From NCBI GenBank assembly GCA_030146875.1, contig JASLAX010000145.1, forward strand, positions 1 to 33,189: a stretch of DNA of 33,189 nt, given 5' to 3'. The position numbers and the translations under genes are program-made. The notes beneath the pieces are model-generated. The model worked only from the letters and a program-made list of their open reading frames with translations, did no database searches and had not been told where the DNA came from. Positions 8,201 through 14,572 of the stretch are shown one piece after another (the stretch's first letter is position 1; every line of letters starts with the position of its first letter). Source of the stretch: Longimicrobiaceae bacterium (GTDB taxonomy: Bacteria > Gemmatimonadota > Gemmatimonadetes > Longimicrobiales > Longimicrobiaceae).

Positions 8201-8813
8201 CCGCGACGGCGGTATGGCCCACGAACCCGGTCTGCAGCACGAAGAAGCCGGCGACGAACCCCACCACGCCCAGGTACGCGGCCATCATCGAGCGCGTGAG
8301 CGTCGCCAGCGCGAAGAGCAGGGCGGCGTGGATGAAGAGGTTCGGGAGCCCCACCAGGAAGTAGCCGTAGAGATGGTCGGCGAGCCGGATGGGCCCGATC
8401 TGCGCCGCGGGCGCCCACGGCATCACCGACCCGAGCACGAGGGCGAGCGGCAGCACCAGCAGGCAGAGCGCCGCGGTGGCGAAGGCGCCCCCGAAGCGGC
8501 CCAGCACGTACTGGAGCCGGGTGATCCCCGTGGAGCGCACGATCGGGCCGAAGCCGGTCTCGTCGTCGCGCAGCACGGCGCCGGCCACGAACGACGTGGT
8601 CACGAGCATGAAGAAGGCCGAGAGCACCACGTAGTTCCGCAGCGTGGCGTAGGCCGCGTTCTTCAGCAGGCCGCCCTCGTTGCCCAGGTCGAAGCCGTCC
8701 ACGCTCGCCCCGGCGAAGAGCAGCGCGAAGGCCGCGGCGGCCGTCAGCCACAGCAGCGGGTTGCGGAGCAGGTAGCGGATCTCGAAGCGGGCGACGTCCA
8801 GGAGCATCTTCAT
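5232..8813 (-). CDS. ABC transporter permease fused to M1-family aminopeptidase-like domain
   Basis: Fusion of 1,193 residues. Residues 1 to about 590 hold two ABC-2-like permease blocks, each of about six membrane spans (from LLDVARFEIRYLLRNPLLW and again from MRTRFEARQVVLSP). A last span near 595 leads to a periplasmic part with an M1 (gluzincin) domain. The zinc site HELAHQWW is at 929-936, with the expected Glu at 953 in SMVLTETLAQY. Spacing between the second His and this Glu is 19 residues, against 18 in classic M1 enzymes. No GAMEN motif is visible; NFAQAFAGTVPYSE occupies that region. The start (8813) is 8 nt after the ATPase stop at 8822, so the two form one operon. Such fusions are known in Bacteroidota and Gemmatimonadota; the substrate is unknown, and export coupled to peptide trimming is inference. 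Confidence 0.88.
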   Translation of the reverse strand: MKMLLDVARFEIRYLLRNPLLWLTAAAAFALLFAGASVDGFDLGNEGGLLKNAAYATLRNYVVLSAFFMLVTTSFVAGAVLRDDETGFGPIVRSTGITRLQYVLGRFGGAFATAALCLLVLPLALVLGSVMPWAPAAQIGPIRLADHLYGYFLVGLPNLFIHAALLFALATLTRSMMAAYLGVVGFVAGFFVLQTGFVGHTAVAVAEPFAGRALKDAVRYWTVAEQNVMLPHLAGGFLYNRLLWMGIATLALALACGAYRFADGGMSRRERKRLRTAEASSAEPRRAGGAVSLPAPAHGPRALRALLWMRTRFEARQVVLSPAFIVVMAWGLFTTFYVLTTRGAAGRPTYPTTLTLIPEIRGAFEMILLVVAIFYAGELVWRERDRRMHEIVDATPMPSWAYVVPKTLAMALVLMAMVLVNMAAAVGFQLAAGFTDVEPGKYLLWYVLPATWDVLLLAALAVFVQALSPHKTVGWAVMAAFLVWQQLNQAVDHDLLNYGASPGMPLSDMNGAGPFWVGAWTVRAYWGAFAVLLLLAAHLLWRRGTEIRLRPRLAAAPRRLAGAAGWVAGAALLAFAGTGAYAYYNINVLNGYRSPLAGLEHQAAFEKKYWRYADLPQPAVEKMTVAVDLYPRERRAVTRGSYLLRNLTPRPITDVHVRLVDDELELTRAAIAGARLVVDDGEFDYRIYRLDSPMRPGEERVLTFETRRWHRGFRNGAPNTRLVENGTFLARDELAPTIGMSHDGTLWDPAARRAFGLPERGGRPRPEDRSATAKATDQGGWTTADITLSTAADQTPIAPGRRVSDVVRGGRRVARFVSEAPIREKFSVQSARYAERRRRHAGVDLVVYHHPAHTWNVDRMLDALAPSLDYYQASFGPYPFDHVRIVEFPGYQNFAQAFAGTVPYSETYGFIADFRDPETIDHVTGTTAHELAHQWWAHQITGADVQGSMVLTETLAQYSAMMMLKKLGGEEELRRGLRYLLHRYLGWRSAGSVEEPPLARVETEDWIGYHKGALAMYLLQERLGEERMNRALRSLLRRYRFKGAPYPRSLDLIQALRAEARTGEEQDLITDLFERVVLYDLKVTAPTAVRRADGRWDVTVPVEAKKHSVDARGAETETTLAERIEVGLFTANPRLAGFGARDAIVVERRPLRSGAQALRFVTERKPTHAGVDPYGYYIDRVSVDNVRPVVEPE

Positions 8814-8821
8814 GGCGCGCC

Positions 8822-9739
8822 TCAGGCGGCGCGGCGCGTGCGCGCCAGCGTGGAGAAGTAGACGTCCTGCAGGCCGGCGTCGGCCGGCGCGAAGCCGTCG
8901 CCCGGGTCGGCGTGGGACAGGACGTGCAGGATCGTGCGCCCCGCGTAGAGGCGCGTGGAGATGATCTCGTACCGCTCCTGGTGGCGCGGCAGCTCGCTCC
9001 GTTCGATCGTCTTGGACCAGATGCGCCCGCGCGTGTCGCGGACCAGCTCCAGCGGCGCCCCCTCGAGCTGGATGCGCCCCCCGACCAGCACCGCCATCCG
9101 CGGACAGAGGTCCGACACGTCCTCCACGATGTGCGTGGAGAGGATCACCACCACGTTCTCGCCGATCTCCGCGAGCAGGTTCAGGAACCGGTTCCGCTCC
9201 TCGGGGTCCAGGCCGGCCGTGGGCTCGTCCACTATGATGAGCGCCGGGTTGCCGATCAGCGCCTGCGCGATGCCGAAGCGCTGGCGCATGCCGCCGGAGA
9301 AGCCGCTCAGCGCCTTCTTCCGCACGTCCCACAGGTTGGTCTGCTGGAGGAGCGTCTCGACGGTCGCCTTCCGGTCGGCCGGCGATGCGATCCCCTTGAG
9401 CACCGCCAGGTGGTCGAGCATGTCGTACGCGGAGATGCGCGGGTAGACGCCGAAGTCCTGCGGCAGGTATCCCAGGGTGCGCCGCAACCGCTCCGGCTCG
9501 GCGACCACGTCGATCTCGCCGAAGCGGATCGCGCCCGAAGTCGCCGTCTGCAGGGTGGCGATGGTCCGCATGAGCGTGGACTTGCCGGCGCCGTTGGGGC
9601 CCAGCAGCCCGTACATGCCGCGGGCGATCGTGAGCGACACGCCGTCCAGCGCGCGCGTGCCGTTGGGGTAGACGTGGCTCACGTCCCGAAGGCTCAGCAC
9701 GGCGTGTCCGCCGGCGCTCCAAGTGGTCGGTTCGTTCAT
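8822..9739 (-). CDS. ABC transporter ATP-binding protein
   Basis: ATPase of 305 residues that would drive the permease encoded just downstream. Walker A is GPNGAGKST, the signature is LSGFSGGMRQR, Walker B is ALIIVDEPTAGLDPEE and the H-loop is STHIVEDV, all intact. The C-terminal 90 residues form the accessory region seen in export-type ATPases. Start choice: 9739 (MNEPTT, with GGAAGA about 8 nt upstream) is used. An alternative ATG at 9769 adds 10 residues and overlaps, as ATGA, the stop of the short ORF at 9766-9921, which would favour translational coupling. The gene is divergent from the LytS/LytTR pair, an arrangement that suggests control of the exporter by that system. Confidence 0.93.
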   Translation of the reverse strand: MNEPTTWSAGGHAVLSLRDVSHVYPNGTRALDGVSLTIARGMYGLLGPNGAGKSTLMRTIATLQTATSGAIRFGEIDVVAEPERLRRTLGYLPQDFGVYPRISAYDMLDHLAVLKGIASPADRKATVETLLQQTNLWDVRKKALSGFSGGMRQRFGIAQALIGNPALIIVDEPTAGLDPEERNRFLNLLAEIGENVVVILSTHIVEDVSDLCPRMAVLVGGRIQLEGAPLELVRDTRGRIWSKTIERSELPRHQERYEIISTRLYAGRTILHVLSHADPGDGFAPADAGLQDVYFSTLARTRRAA

Positions 9740-9765
9740 GGTGGGGTCTTCCGGCTCGCGCAGCA

Positions 9766-9921
9766 TCATGGGGGGATTCCGGGGTGCGGGTGGGGGCGTC
9801 GACGTGCACTGTACGTCCCCATCCGGCTCCCCGGGAGCCGATCTTCGGTGAATGGCAGATCGGGGCGGCCGAACGGCGGGCGGCGCATCTCGCGGGGCGC
9901 GCGCCGCGCCGGCATCTTCAT
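9766..9921 (-). other. Short leader ORF B (51 codons) upstream of the ABC operon
   Basis: Open frame of 51 codons with the same N-terminal pattern as the ORF at 1810-1995 (MK, ARR, RRPPFG, PxLPxTxDxL). Its stop overlaps, as ATGA, an in-frame ATG (9769) of the ATPase gene. The tail is Pro/His/Arg-rich and not shared with ORF A. About four of five codons end in G or C, closer to real genes than ORF A. It may be a leader peptide, a small protein or the trace of a conserved RNA element. The whole 9740-9995 gap otherwise holds the divergent promoters of the ABC and kinase operons, which I could not place. Confidence 0.4.
9846..9886. repeat. 41-bp repeat, copy B (between ABC operon and sensor kinase)
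   Basis: Matches 1920-1960 at 35 of 41 positions, in the same orientation relative to the downstream minus-strand gene. It includes the palindrome GCCGAACGGC. It lies wholly inside leader ORF B. Confidence 0.65.
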
Positions 9922-9995
9922 GCACGGCCGTTCCGGCGCACTTCGGCGTGCGGGAACGGCACCCCGACGAACGCGATTCCCCGGATGGCCCACCC

Positions 9996-10976
9996 GTGAT
10001 CAACCAGTCCTCCACCCAGCCTGCCCGCAGGGAAACCTGGGAGCCGGGGGAGCCCGCGGCCGCCTTCGCCGGGTTGACCACCGGGGCGCTCGTCGCGTAC
10101 CTCCTGTACCGGTTCGTCCGCCGGTTGTCGTGGGAGCGCCCCTTCCGCCCGCGGTTCGTCCTGCTGCACCTGGCGGCGGCGCCCGCGTTCGGGCTGCTGT
10201 GGATCGGCCTTGCCATCGCCGTGGAGAGCCTGTTCACCGGCAGCCTGCTGGAGACCCGGACCGGCCGGCCGCAGCGGCTGGTGGAGCTCCCCGGCCTCAC
10301 CCTCTTCATGTACGCCGTGGTGGTCGGGATCGCGTACTCGGCAGAGAACCGGGCGCGGGCCGCGCGCGCCGAGGCGCACGCGGCGCGCACGCAGCTCGCG
10401 GCGCTGCGGGGGCAGCTCCATCCGCACTTCCTGTTCAACGCGCTGCACACGGTGGTGCAGCTCATCCCCATGGATCCCGTACGTGCGGCCGAGGCCGCGG
10501 AGCTCGTTGCGTCCCTCCTGCGGACGACGGTGGAGGAGGAGCGCGACGAGGTGACGCTCGGCGACGAGTGGACCTTCGTGTCGCGCTACCTGGAGGTGGA
10601 GCACATCCGCTTCGGCGACCGCCTGCGCGTCCGCGCCCAGGTGGACCCGGACCTCCTGGACGAGCGGGTCCCTTCGTTCGCCCTGCAGACGCTGGTGGAG
10701 AACGCGGTGCGCCACGGCGCGGCCCATCGCGTGGCGCCCACGGAGATCGTCGTCACCGCCGCGGGGTCGGACCGGGACCTGACGCTCTCGGTGCGCGACA
10801 CGGGCGACGGCCCGCCGCCCGCCCCGCTGGTGGACGGGACGGGGACGGGGCTGTCGCGCCTGCGCGAGCGGCTGGCGCTGCTGTACGGCGGCGCGGCGCG
10901 GCTGACGAGCGGCGCGCGCGAGGAGGGGGGATGGGAGGCGGTGCTGGTGGTCCCGCGCGGCCGGAGGAAGCCGTGA
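9996..10976 (+). CDS. LytS/YehU-type membrane sensor histidine kinase
   Basis: Kinase of 326 residues if started at the GTG at 9996; an ATG at 9852 adds 48 low-complexity residues that run through the 41-bp repeat and is less likely. Membrane spans are near 22-42, 54-80 and 100-115, with no extracytoplasmic sensor domain of size. The His_kinase (PF06580-type) domain has QLHPHFLFNAL with phospho-acceptor His144. The ATPase domain has the N-box TLVENAVRHG (Asn236) and the Gly-rich GTGTGLSRLRERL. It overlaps the response regulator by 4 nt (GTGA), so the pair is co-translated. The divergent ABC-M1 exporter is a plausible target. Confidence 0.88.
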   Translation: MINQSSTQPARRETWEPGEPAAAFAGLTTGALVAYLLYRFVRRLSWERPFRPRFVLLHLAAAPAFGLLWIGLAIAVESLFTGSLLETRTGRPQRLVELPGLTLFMYAVVVGIAYSAENRARAARAEAHAARTQLAALRGQLHPHFLFNALHTVVQLIPMDPVRAAEAAELVASLLRTTVEEERDEVTLGDEWTFVSRYLEVEHIRFGDRLRVRAQVDPDLLDERVPSFALQTLVENAVRHGAAHRVAPTEIVVTAAGSDRDLTLSVRDTGDGPPPAPLVDGTGTGLSRLRERLALLYGGAARLTSGAREEGGWEAVLVVPRGRRKP

Positions 10977-11710
10977 AGGTCCGGACGCTCGTGGTGGACG
11001 ACGAGCCGGTGGCGCGCGCGGGCCTGCGCGCGATGCTCACCGCGTTCGAGTGGGTGGAGGTGGTGGGCGAGGCGGCCGACGGCGAGGCGGCGGTGGAGGC
11101 GATCGACCGCCTGCGGCCGGAGCTGGTGTTCCTGGACGTGCAGATGCCGGGGCTCTCCGGGACCGAGGTCCTGCGCCGCATCGAGCGGCAGCCGTTCGTC
11201 GTGTTCACGACGGCCTTCTCGCAGCACGCGGTCACCGCCTTCGAGCTGGGCGCGGCGGACTACCTGCTGAAGCCGTTCGGCCCCGCCCGCCTGGCCGCGG
11301 CCATGGAGCGCATCCGCGCGGCCATCGGCGAGCCGGCCGGCGTGGGCGTGCTGGAGCGGCTGACCGGCGCGCTCGCGGGCGGGCCGATCAGCCGTCTGTT
11401 CGTGCGGGTGGGGGGCAACCTGGTGCCGCTGCCCATCGCGGAGGTCCGGTGGTTCGAGGCCGACGGCGACTACGTGGTCGCCCACACCGAGCGCACGCGC
11501 CACCTGCTGCACCTCCCCCTGAGCCGGCTGGAGGAGCGGCTCGACCCCAAGCGCTTCGTGCGCGTGCACCGCGCGCACGTCCTGAACCTGGACCACGTCC
11601 GCGCGTTCAGGCGCGACGAGCGCGGGAACCTGGAGGCCGAGCTCGCCGACGGACGGCGGGTGCCGGTGAGCCGCGCCCGGGCGCAGGAGCTGAGGAGCCT
11701 GGGCCTCTGA
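10973..11710 (+). CDS. LytTR-family response regulator
   Basis: Regulator of 245 residues, paired with the kinase just upstream. The receiver domain (1-120) has the acidic pair Asp9/Asp10, phospho-acceptor Asp55 in FLDVQMPG, Thr79-Thr80 and Lys100 in LLKPF. The LytTR DNA-binding domain (about 141-244) has the typical FVRVGGN, WFEADGDYV and FVRVHRAHVLNLDHV segments. The GTG start at 10973 follows GGAGGAAG at ideal spacing and overlaps the kinase stop. LytTR regulators bind pairs of short direct repeats; I could not identify such a pair in the 9740-9995 region. Confidence 0.92.
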   Translation: MKVRTLVVDDEPVARAGLRAMLTAFEWVEVVGEAADGEAAVEAIDRLRPELVFLDVQMPGLSGTEVLRRIERQPFVVFTTAFSQHAVTAFELGAADYLLKPFGPARLAAAMERIRAAIGEPAGVGVLERLTGALAGGPISRLFVRVGGNLVPLPIAEVRWFEADGDYVVAHTERTRHLLHLPLSRLEERLDPKRFVRVHRAHVLNLDHVRAFRRDERGNLEAELADGRRVPVSRARAQELRSLGL

Positions 11711-11802
11711 TGGGGGATCGGCTGAGCGGCGGGGAGCCCGCTCGGCGGTCCGCCGCTTCCCTCCGGAGGTACGGCAAGCGTCGGCGATGGGGAAAGCAGA
11801 AA

Positions 11803-11827
11803 CGGGCAGCCAGCTGGGGGCTGCCCG
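11803..11827. terminator. Intrinsic-terminator-like hairpin after the LytTR gene
   Basis: CGGGCAGCC pairs with GGCTGCCCG over a 7-nt loop. On the minus strand it is followed by a T-rich GTTTCTGCTTT; on the plus strand by CTTCGTCG. It probably ends both the plus-strand kinase/regulator operon and minus-strand transcripts from the accessory genes. Confidence 0.55.
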
Positions 11828-11868
11828 CTTCGTCGCTCCGGAGTTGCGTACTCTGATCTGCGTCGGCG

Positions 11869-12062
11869 CTACGCCCGCGGCCCCGGATCCACGACCAGGG
11901 AATCCCCCGACTCGGCCTGGATCTTACGTTCCTTGTTGCGGGCGTCGATCACCTTCCGGTCCGGCAGAGCGTAGATCATCTGCAACTCCAACATGTGGTA
12001 CGTCATGGCGCCGCGGCTCAGCCCGTTGCGCGGGTAGTTGATCCATCCTTCGGCCTCATCGC
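11869..12062 (-). pseudogene. C-terminal coding fragment in a second frame, possible remnant
   Basis: About 62 codons ending in a TAG at 11869. Close to nine in ten end in G or C, which is the signature of a real gene here. The peptide includes EAEGWINYPRNGLSRG and MTYHMLELQMIYALPDRK. It begins just past the stop of the lipoprotein at 12068 but in a different frame, and there is no good start or ribosome site at its head (the first internal ATG, at 12006, leaves 45 residues). It may be the tail of an older gene cut off by arrival of the lower-GC DNA to its right, or a frameshifted extension of the lipoprotein. No family recognised. Confidence 0.4.
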
Positions 12063-12067
12063 CGCCT

Positions 12068-13225
12068 CTAGATCCATATCCCTCCCTGATCTTCTTCGCA
12101 GACCTTTGTGATTCGGAATTCCCAGTAATCGAAGACGAGAAAGAAGTATTGAAAGAGGAATACCACATTGGGCGTGTCGTCATACCATATCTTACCATTC
12201 CGTGTGTGGGCGGCATAGATCGGGCGCATCTCAAAGCTCAGGTGATAGCCCGATGGGACGGTGGTGACCGGCGTGGGATGAACGATGCTAGAACCTCCGT
12301 GCAAGCGGTACAATAAGTCGCGCTGTTCTGGGAACCCGTTCAGGGAGGGAGAGGAGTCGAAGTTACTGTCGAACTGGTGCTCGCTGCTCATGACGGGGCC
12401 GGGCGGCAAGCATGTCCCGGCAGCTGTCCACGAACCATAGGCCGGCTCGACCGTATTTGCCTCCTCGATCATCGTCCATTTCCGCTCGTCCAGAGCGAAC
12501 ACGAACAAGCCGCCGCCCTCCACATCTACGGTCGCCCGAGCACCGTCGTCGGAGGTGGTCGAGGGTCCCGCGTGCTTCCAGGCGTGGGTAACCTCGTCGA
12601 ACACCCGCAGCGACAAGCTCGATCCGGACCGGGACCGCGCCGCGAGCGGGATCGAGATCTCAACGGGCTGATCGAAACGGATCTTCCCGGGAGTTACGTA
12701 GAATGCACCTACTGCAACCATGTTATCTCTCGTATGGACTATTCCTGGACCCGATTGGGGGAGCGTCGTGATCGACACGGCTGCCGGACTCGTTAGTGCT
12801 GCCCTTGGAACTCGGATTGATGCGCCATTCGGAAACGTGAAGGTCCCTCCGTCTGCGGTGAAGCTGACGGAAGTCGTGAGCGGAACGAGGTGCAATACTG
12901 GAACCTGCAACAGGCCGGTACCGACATCAAACTCTCGATGTCCAGCAGCGAAGCCGGGAGCCTCCACTCGGATCACAAGATGGGCGCGCCCAGCGACCGA
13001 CCGGTCTTTACCGAGCCGATAGAACCCTTCTCGATCAGTGAGGCTGGTGCCAAACCCGATCACCTCCACCTGCGCGCCGGTCACGGGAGCGCCCGTGACC
13101 GCATTCACGATCTTGCCGACAATCGCCCAGCGGGTGCTTCCGGCCGACTGCTCCTCCAACGTCGTTGTCCTAAGGAACTCGCATCCCGTCTGCCAGATGG
13201 CAGCGATACCGACAACCAACGCCAT
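12068..13225 (-). CDS. Putative lipoprotein with carboxypeptidase-regulatory-like and ZU5-like domains
   Basis: Exported protein of 385 residues. The short signal ends in WQTGC (Cys15), a near-consensus lipobox. Residues about 35-115 resemble the CarboxypepD_reg beta-sandwich (GKIVNAVTGAPVTGAQVEV ... TDREGFYRLG). Residues about 119-205 resemble a ZU5-type domain (GGTFTFPNGASIRVPRAAL). The C-terminal 130 residues are aromatic-rich and unassigned. Codon use is visibly less GC-rich than in neighbouring genes, mostly in the last third, and the upstream region 13264-13490 is AT-rich; both suggest acquisition. A surface or envelope binding role is inference. The ATG at 13225 has only a weak ribosome site. 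Confidence 0.72.
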   Translation of the reverse strand: MALVVGIAAIWQTGCEFLRTTTLEEQSAGSTRWAIVGKIVNAVTGAPVTGAQVEVIGFGTSLTDREGFYRLGKDRSVAGRAHLVIRVEAPGFAAGHREFDVGTGLLQVPVLHLVPLTTSVSFTADGGTFTFPNGASIRVPRAALTSPAAVSITTLPQSGPGIVHTRDNMVAVGAFYVTPGKIRFDQPVEISIPLAARSRSGSSLSLRVFDEVTHAWKHAGPSTTSDDGARATVDVEGGGLFVFALDERKWTMIEEANTVEPAYGSWTAAGTCLPPGPVMSSEHQFDSNFDSSPSLNGFPEQRDLLYRLHGGSSIVHPTPVTTVPSGYHLSFEMRPIYAAHTRNGKIWYDDTPNVVFLFQYFFLVFDYWEFRITKVCEEDQGGIWI

Positions 13226-13387
13226 GAGCTTACCGCGACAGGGATGCAGGAAGGGACTTATAGTTAGCCTTCTTCAAGAGTGGTCGATAAGCTCTGCTTG
13301 GCCGTATTCTTTCTACAAAAAATAACCCATAAGGATCTAACAATAATCATACTGCATTGGAAGACCGTCAAGGGAGATCTCCCACCT

Positions 13388-13500
13388 CTCGCGTGGCAAT
13401 TTAGATGGAGTCGAACCGATAACCCGTCCCGCCATTGCGGTTCAGGCTCGAATGCTGATCGTATCAAGAGGGGCGGTTACGTCGGTCTGTGCCACGCGAG
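13388..13500. repeat. 113-nt segment closed by an 11-bp perfect inverted repeat
   Basis: CTCGCGTGGCA (13388-13398) and TGCCACGCGAG (13490-13500) are exact reverse complements. The minus strand of the enclosed part contains GGTTCGACTCC, the T-loop box of tRNAs and tmRNA, close to the arm. The rest does not fold into an obvious tRNA. It may be a small RNA or a decayed tRNA-like element. The 13226-13520 gap holds no gene I can support; its left part is AT-rich. Confidence 0.35.
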
Positions 13501-13520
13501 ACTCGCCGGAGGATGCACGT

Positions 13521-13545
13521 GAGGGTCGCCTACTTGGCGACCCTC
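13521..13545. terminator. Strong hairpin downstream of tRNA-Lys
   Basis: GAGGGTCGCC and GGCGACCCTC pair perfectly (10 bp) around TACTT, 27 nt past the tRNA 3' end. There is no U-run on either strand, so it may act in RNA processing or as a weak terminator. Confidence 0.5.
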
Positions 13546-13571
13546 ATGCTCCTGATGGTTCTGGGAAAGAA

Positions 13572-13644
13572 TGGGCCGACTGGGACTCGAACCCAGGACC
13601 AACGGATTAAAAGTCCGCTGCTCTACCAACTGAGCTATCGGCCC
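13572..13644 (-). tRNA. tRNA-Lys (anticodon TTT)
   Basis: Full cloverleaf on the minus strand: acceptor GGGCCGA/TCGGCCC, D-arm GCTCAGTTGGTAGAGC, anticodon loop CTTTTAA with anticodon TTT, and T-loop GGTTCGAGTCC. The discriminator is A and no CCA is encoded. It reads codons AAA and AAG. It borders the lower-GC stretch to its left; tRNA genes are common integration sites, but no duplicated 3' end was found. Confidence 0.97.
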
Positions 13645-13654
13645 GACGGGCGTG

Positions 13655-13683
13655 AAGATAACGCACCGGGGGACCGCGCTCAA
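13655..13683 (-). promoter_or_regulatory. Promoter of tRNA-Lys
   Basis: TTGAGC (13683-13678), a 17-nt spacer and TATCTT (13660-13655), ending 10 nt before the tRNA 5' end. Both boxes match the sigma70 consensus at four of six positions. Confidence 0.5.
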
Positions 13684-13711
13684 CCATGACGGTGCCGCGT
13701 GGCCTCCGCGA

Positions 13712-14572
13712 TCAGCTCCGCGGGAGGATCACGATCTCCCGCCGCGCCGTGGCCGCGGAGCCGAACACGCCGTACGCACCCTGCAGCGCGTCGCCGGGGC
13801 GGCCGCGCGTCACGCTCTCGCCGCGCAGGCTGAACTCCGCGTAGGCAGCGTCGTAGGCGGTGACCAGCACCGGCGCGATGACCGAGTCCCAGGCGACCGC
13901 CGGACCGTTCTGCCCGGCGCAGTAGACGTCGTCGATCGTCGTCGTCCGGCTGCCGCTGGGCTGCCCCACCGCCGGCGACAGGGAGCGGGCGGCGACGTGG
14001 CAGCGCACGTCCGCCAGCGCCCGCCCGCCGGAGTACGCGACCCCCTCGCCCAGGGACGGCGCCACGCGCGGCGCGTCCGCCGTCTGCCACTCGATGCGGA
14101 GCTCCGCGCCGTCGCCGAAGGACGAGAGGGCGACCCGCTGCCGCGCCTGCGGCCGGACGATCGTCGGCACCTCCGGCACCACGGTCGTGCCGGTCGCCGT
14201 CTGTCCGGGCGCCAGAAGGACGTGCAGCGTCCAGCGGGAGCCGGGGCGCACGGGCTCCGCCAGCCGCGCCACGTAGCAGCGCGGCTCCTGCGCGCCGAAC
14301 GGCGCCCCCTGGCCCATGAAGCAGCCCAGCGCCGAGTCGGCCGGAAGCTCGTGCAGCGGGATCATGACGCCCCCGCTCTCCACGCGCACGGTGGCGCCGG
14401 GCGGGATGGGCTCGTCGCCCACGCGGCGGAGCAGGGTGACGGCGAAGGTGGTGTCGCCCGCGCGGACCACGCCGTGGACGGACAGCGCCGGCTCCACGAA
14501 CGTCAGCGGGTCCGGGTCGCGGACGCAGGCGGCGGCCGCGAGCAGCAGGGCCAGGGCGAGGAGGCGGCGCAT
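13712..14572 (-). CDS. DUF4249-type outer-membrane lipoprotein
   Basis: Predicted lipoprotein of 286 residues: the signal ends in LAAAAC (Cys16), followed by an acidic DPDPLTF. The body is beta-rich, with TFAVTLLRRVGDEPIPPGATVRVE near the start and four further cysteines, of which GCFMGQ, RCYVAR and RCHVAA are clear examples. The layout and position match the DUF4249 proteins that accompany TonB receptors in Bacteroidota. Its ATG overlaps the receptor stop by one base (TGATG), so the two are co-translated and probably form one envelope complex. The DUF assignment rests on overall pattern and context and is less certain than the lipoprotein call. Confidence 0.68.
   Translation of the reverse strand: MRRLLALALLLAAAACVRDPDPLTFVEPALSVHGVVRAGDTTFAVTLLRRVGDEPIPPGATVRVESGGVMIPLHELPADSALGCFMGQGAPFGAQEPRCYVARLAEPVRPGSRWTLHVLLAPGQTATGTTVVPEVPTIVRPQARQRVALSSFGDGAELRIEWQTADAPRVAPSLGEGVAYSGGRALADVRCHVAARSLSPAVGQPSGSRTTTIDDVYCAGQNGPAVAWDSVIAPVLVTAYDAAYAEFSLRGESVTRGRPGDALQGAYGVFGSAATARREIVILPRS

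Noticed and set aside
5310..8861. Very long open frame on the plus strand opposite the permease-M1 gene
   Set aside because: It is the mirror of a high-GC gene. The peptide is Arg/Gly/His-rich with no recognisable domain, while the minus strand encodes clear ABC and M1 motifs.
13403..13430. A second tRNA on the minus strand, suggested by GGTTCGACTCC
   Set aside because: The T-stem does not pair, and no matching 5' acceptor, D-arm or anticodon arm could be found. Kept only as part of the inverted-repeat finding.
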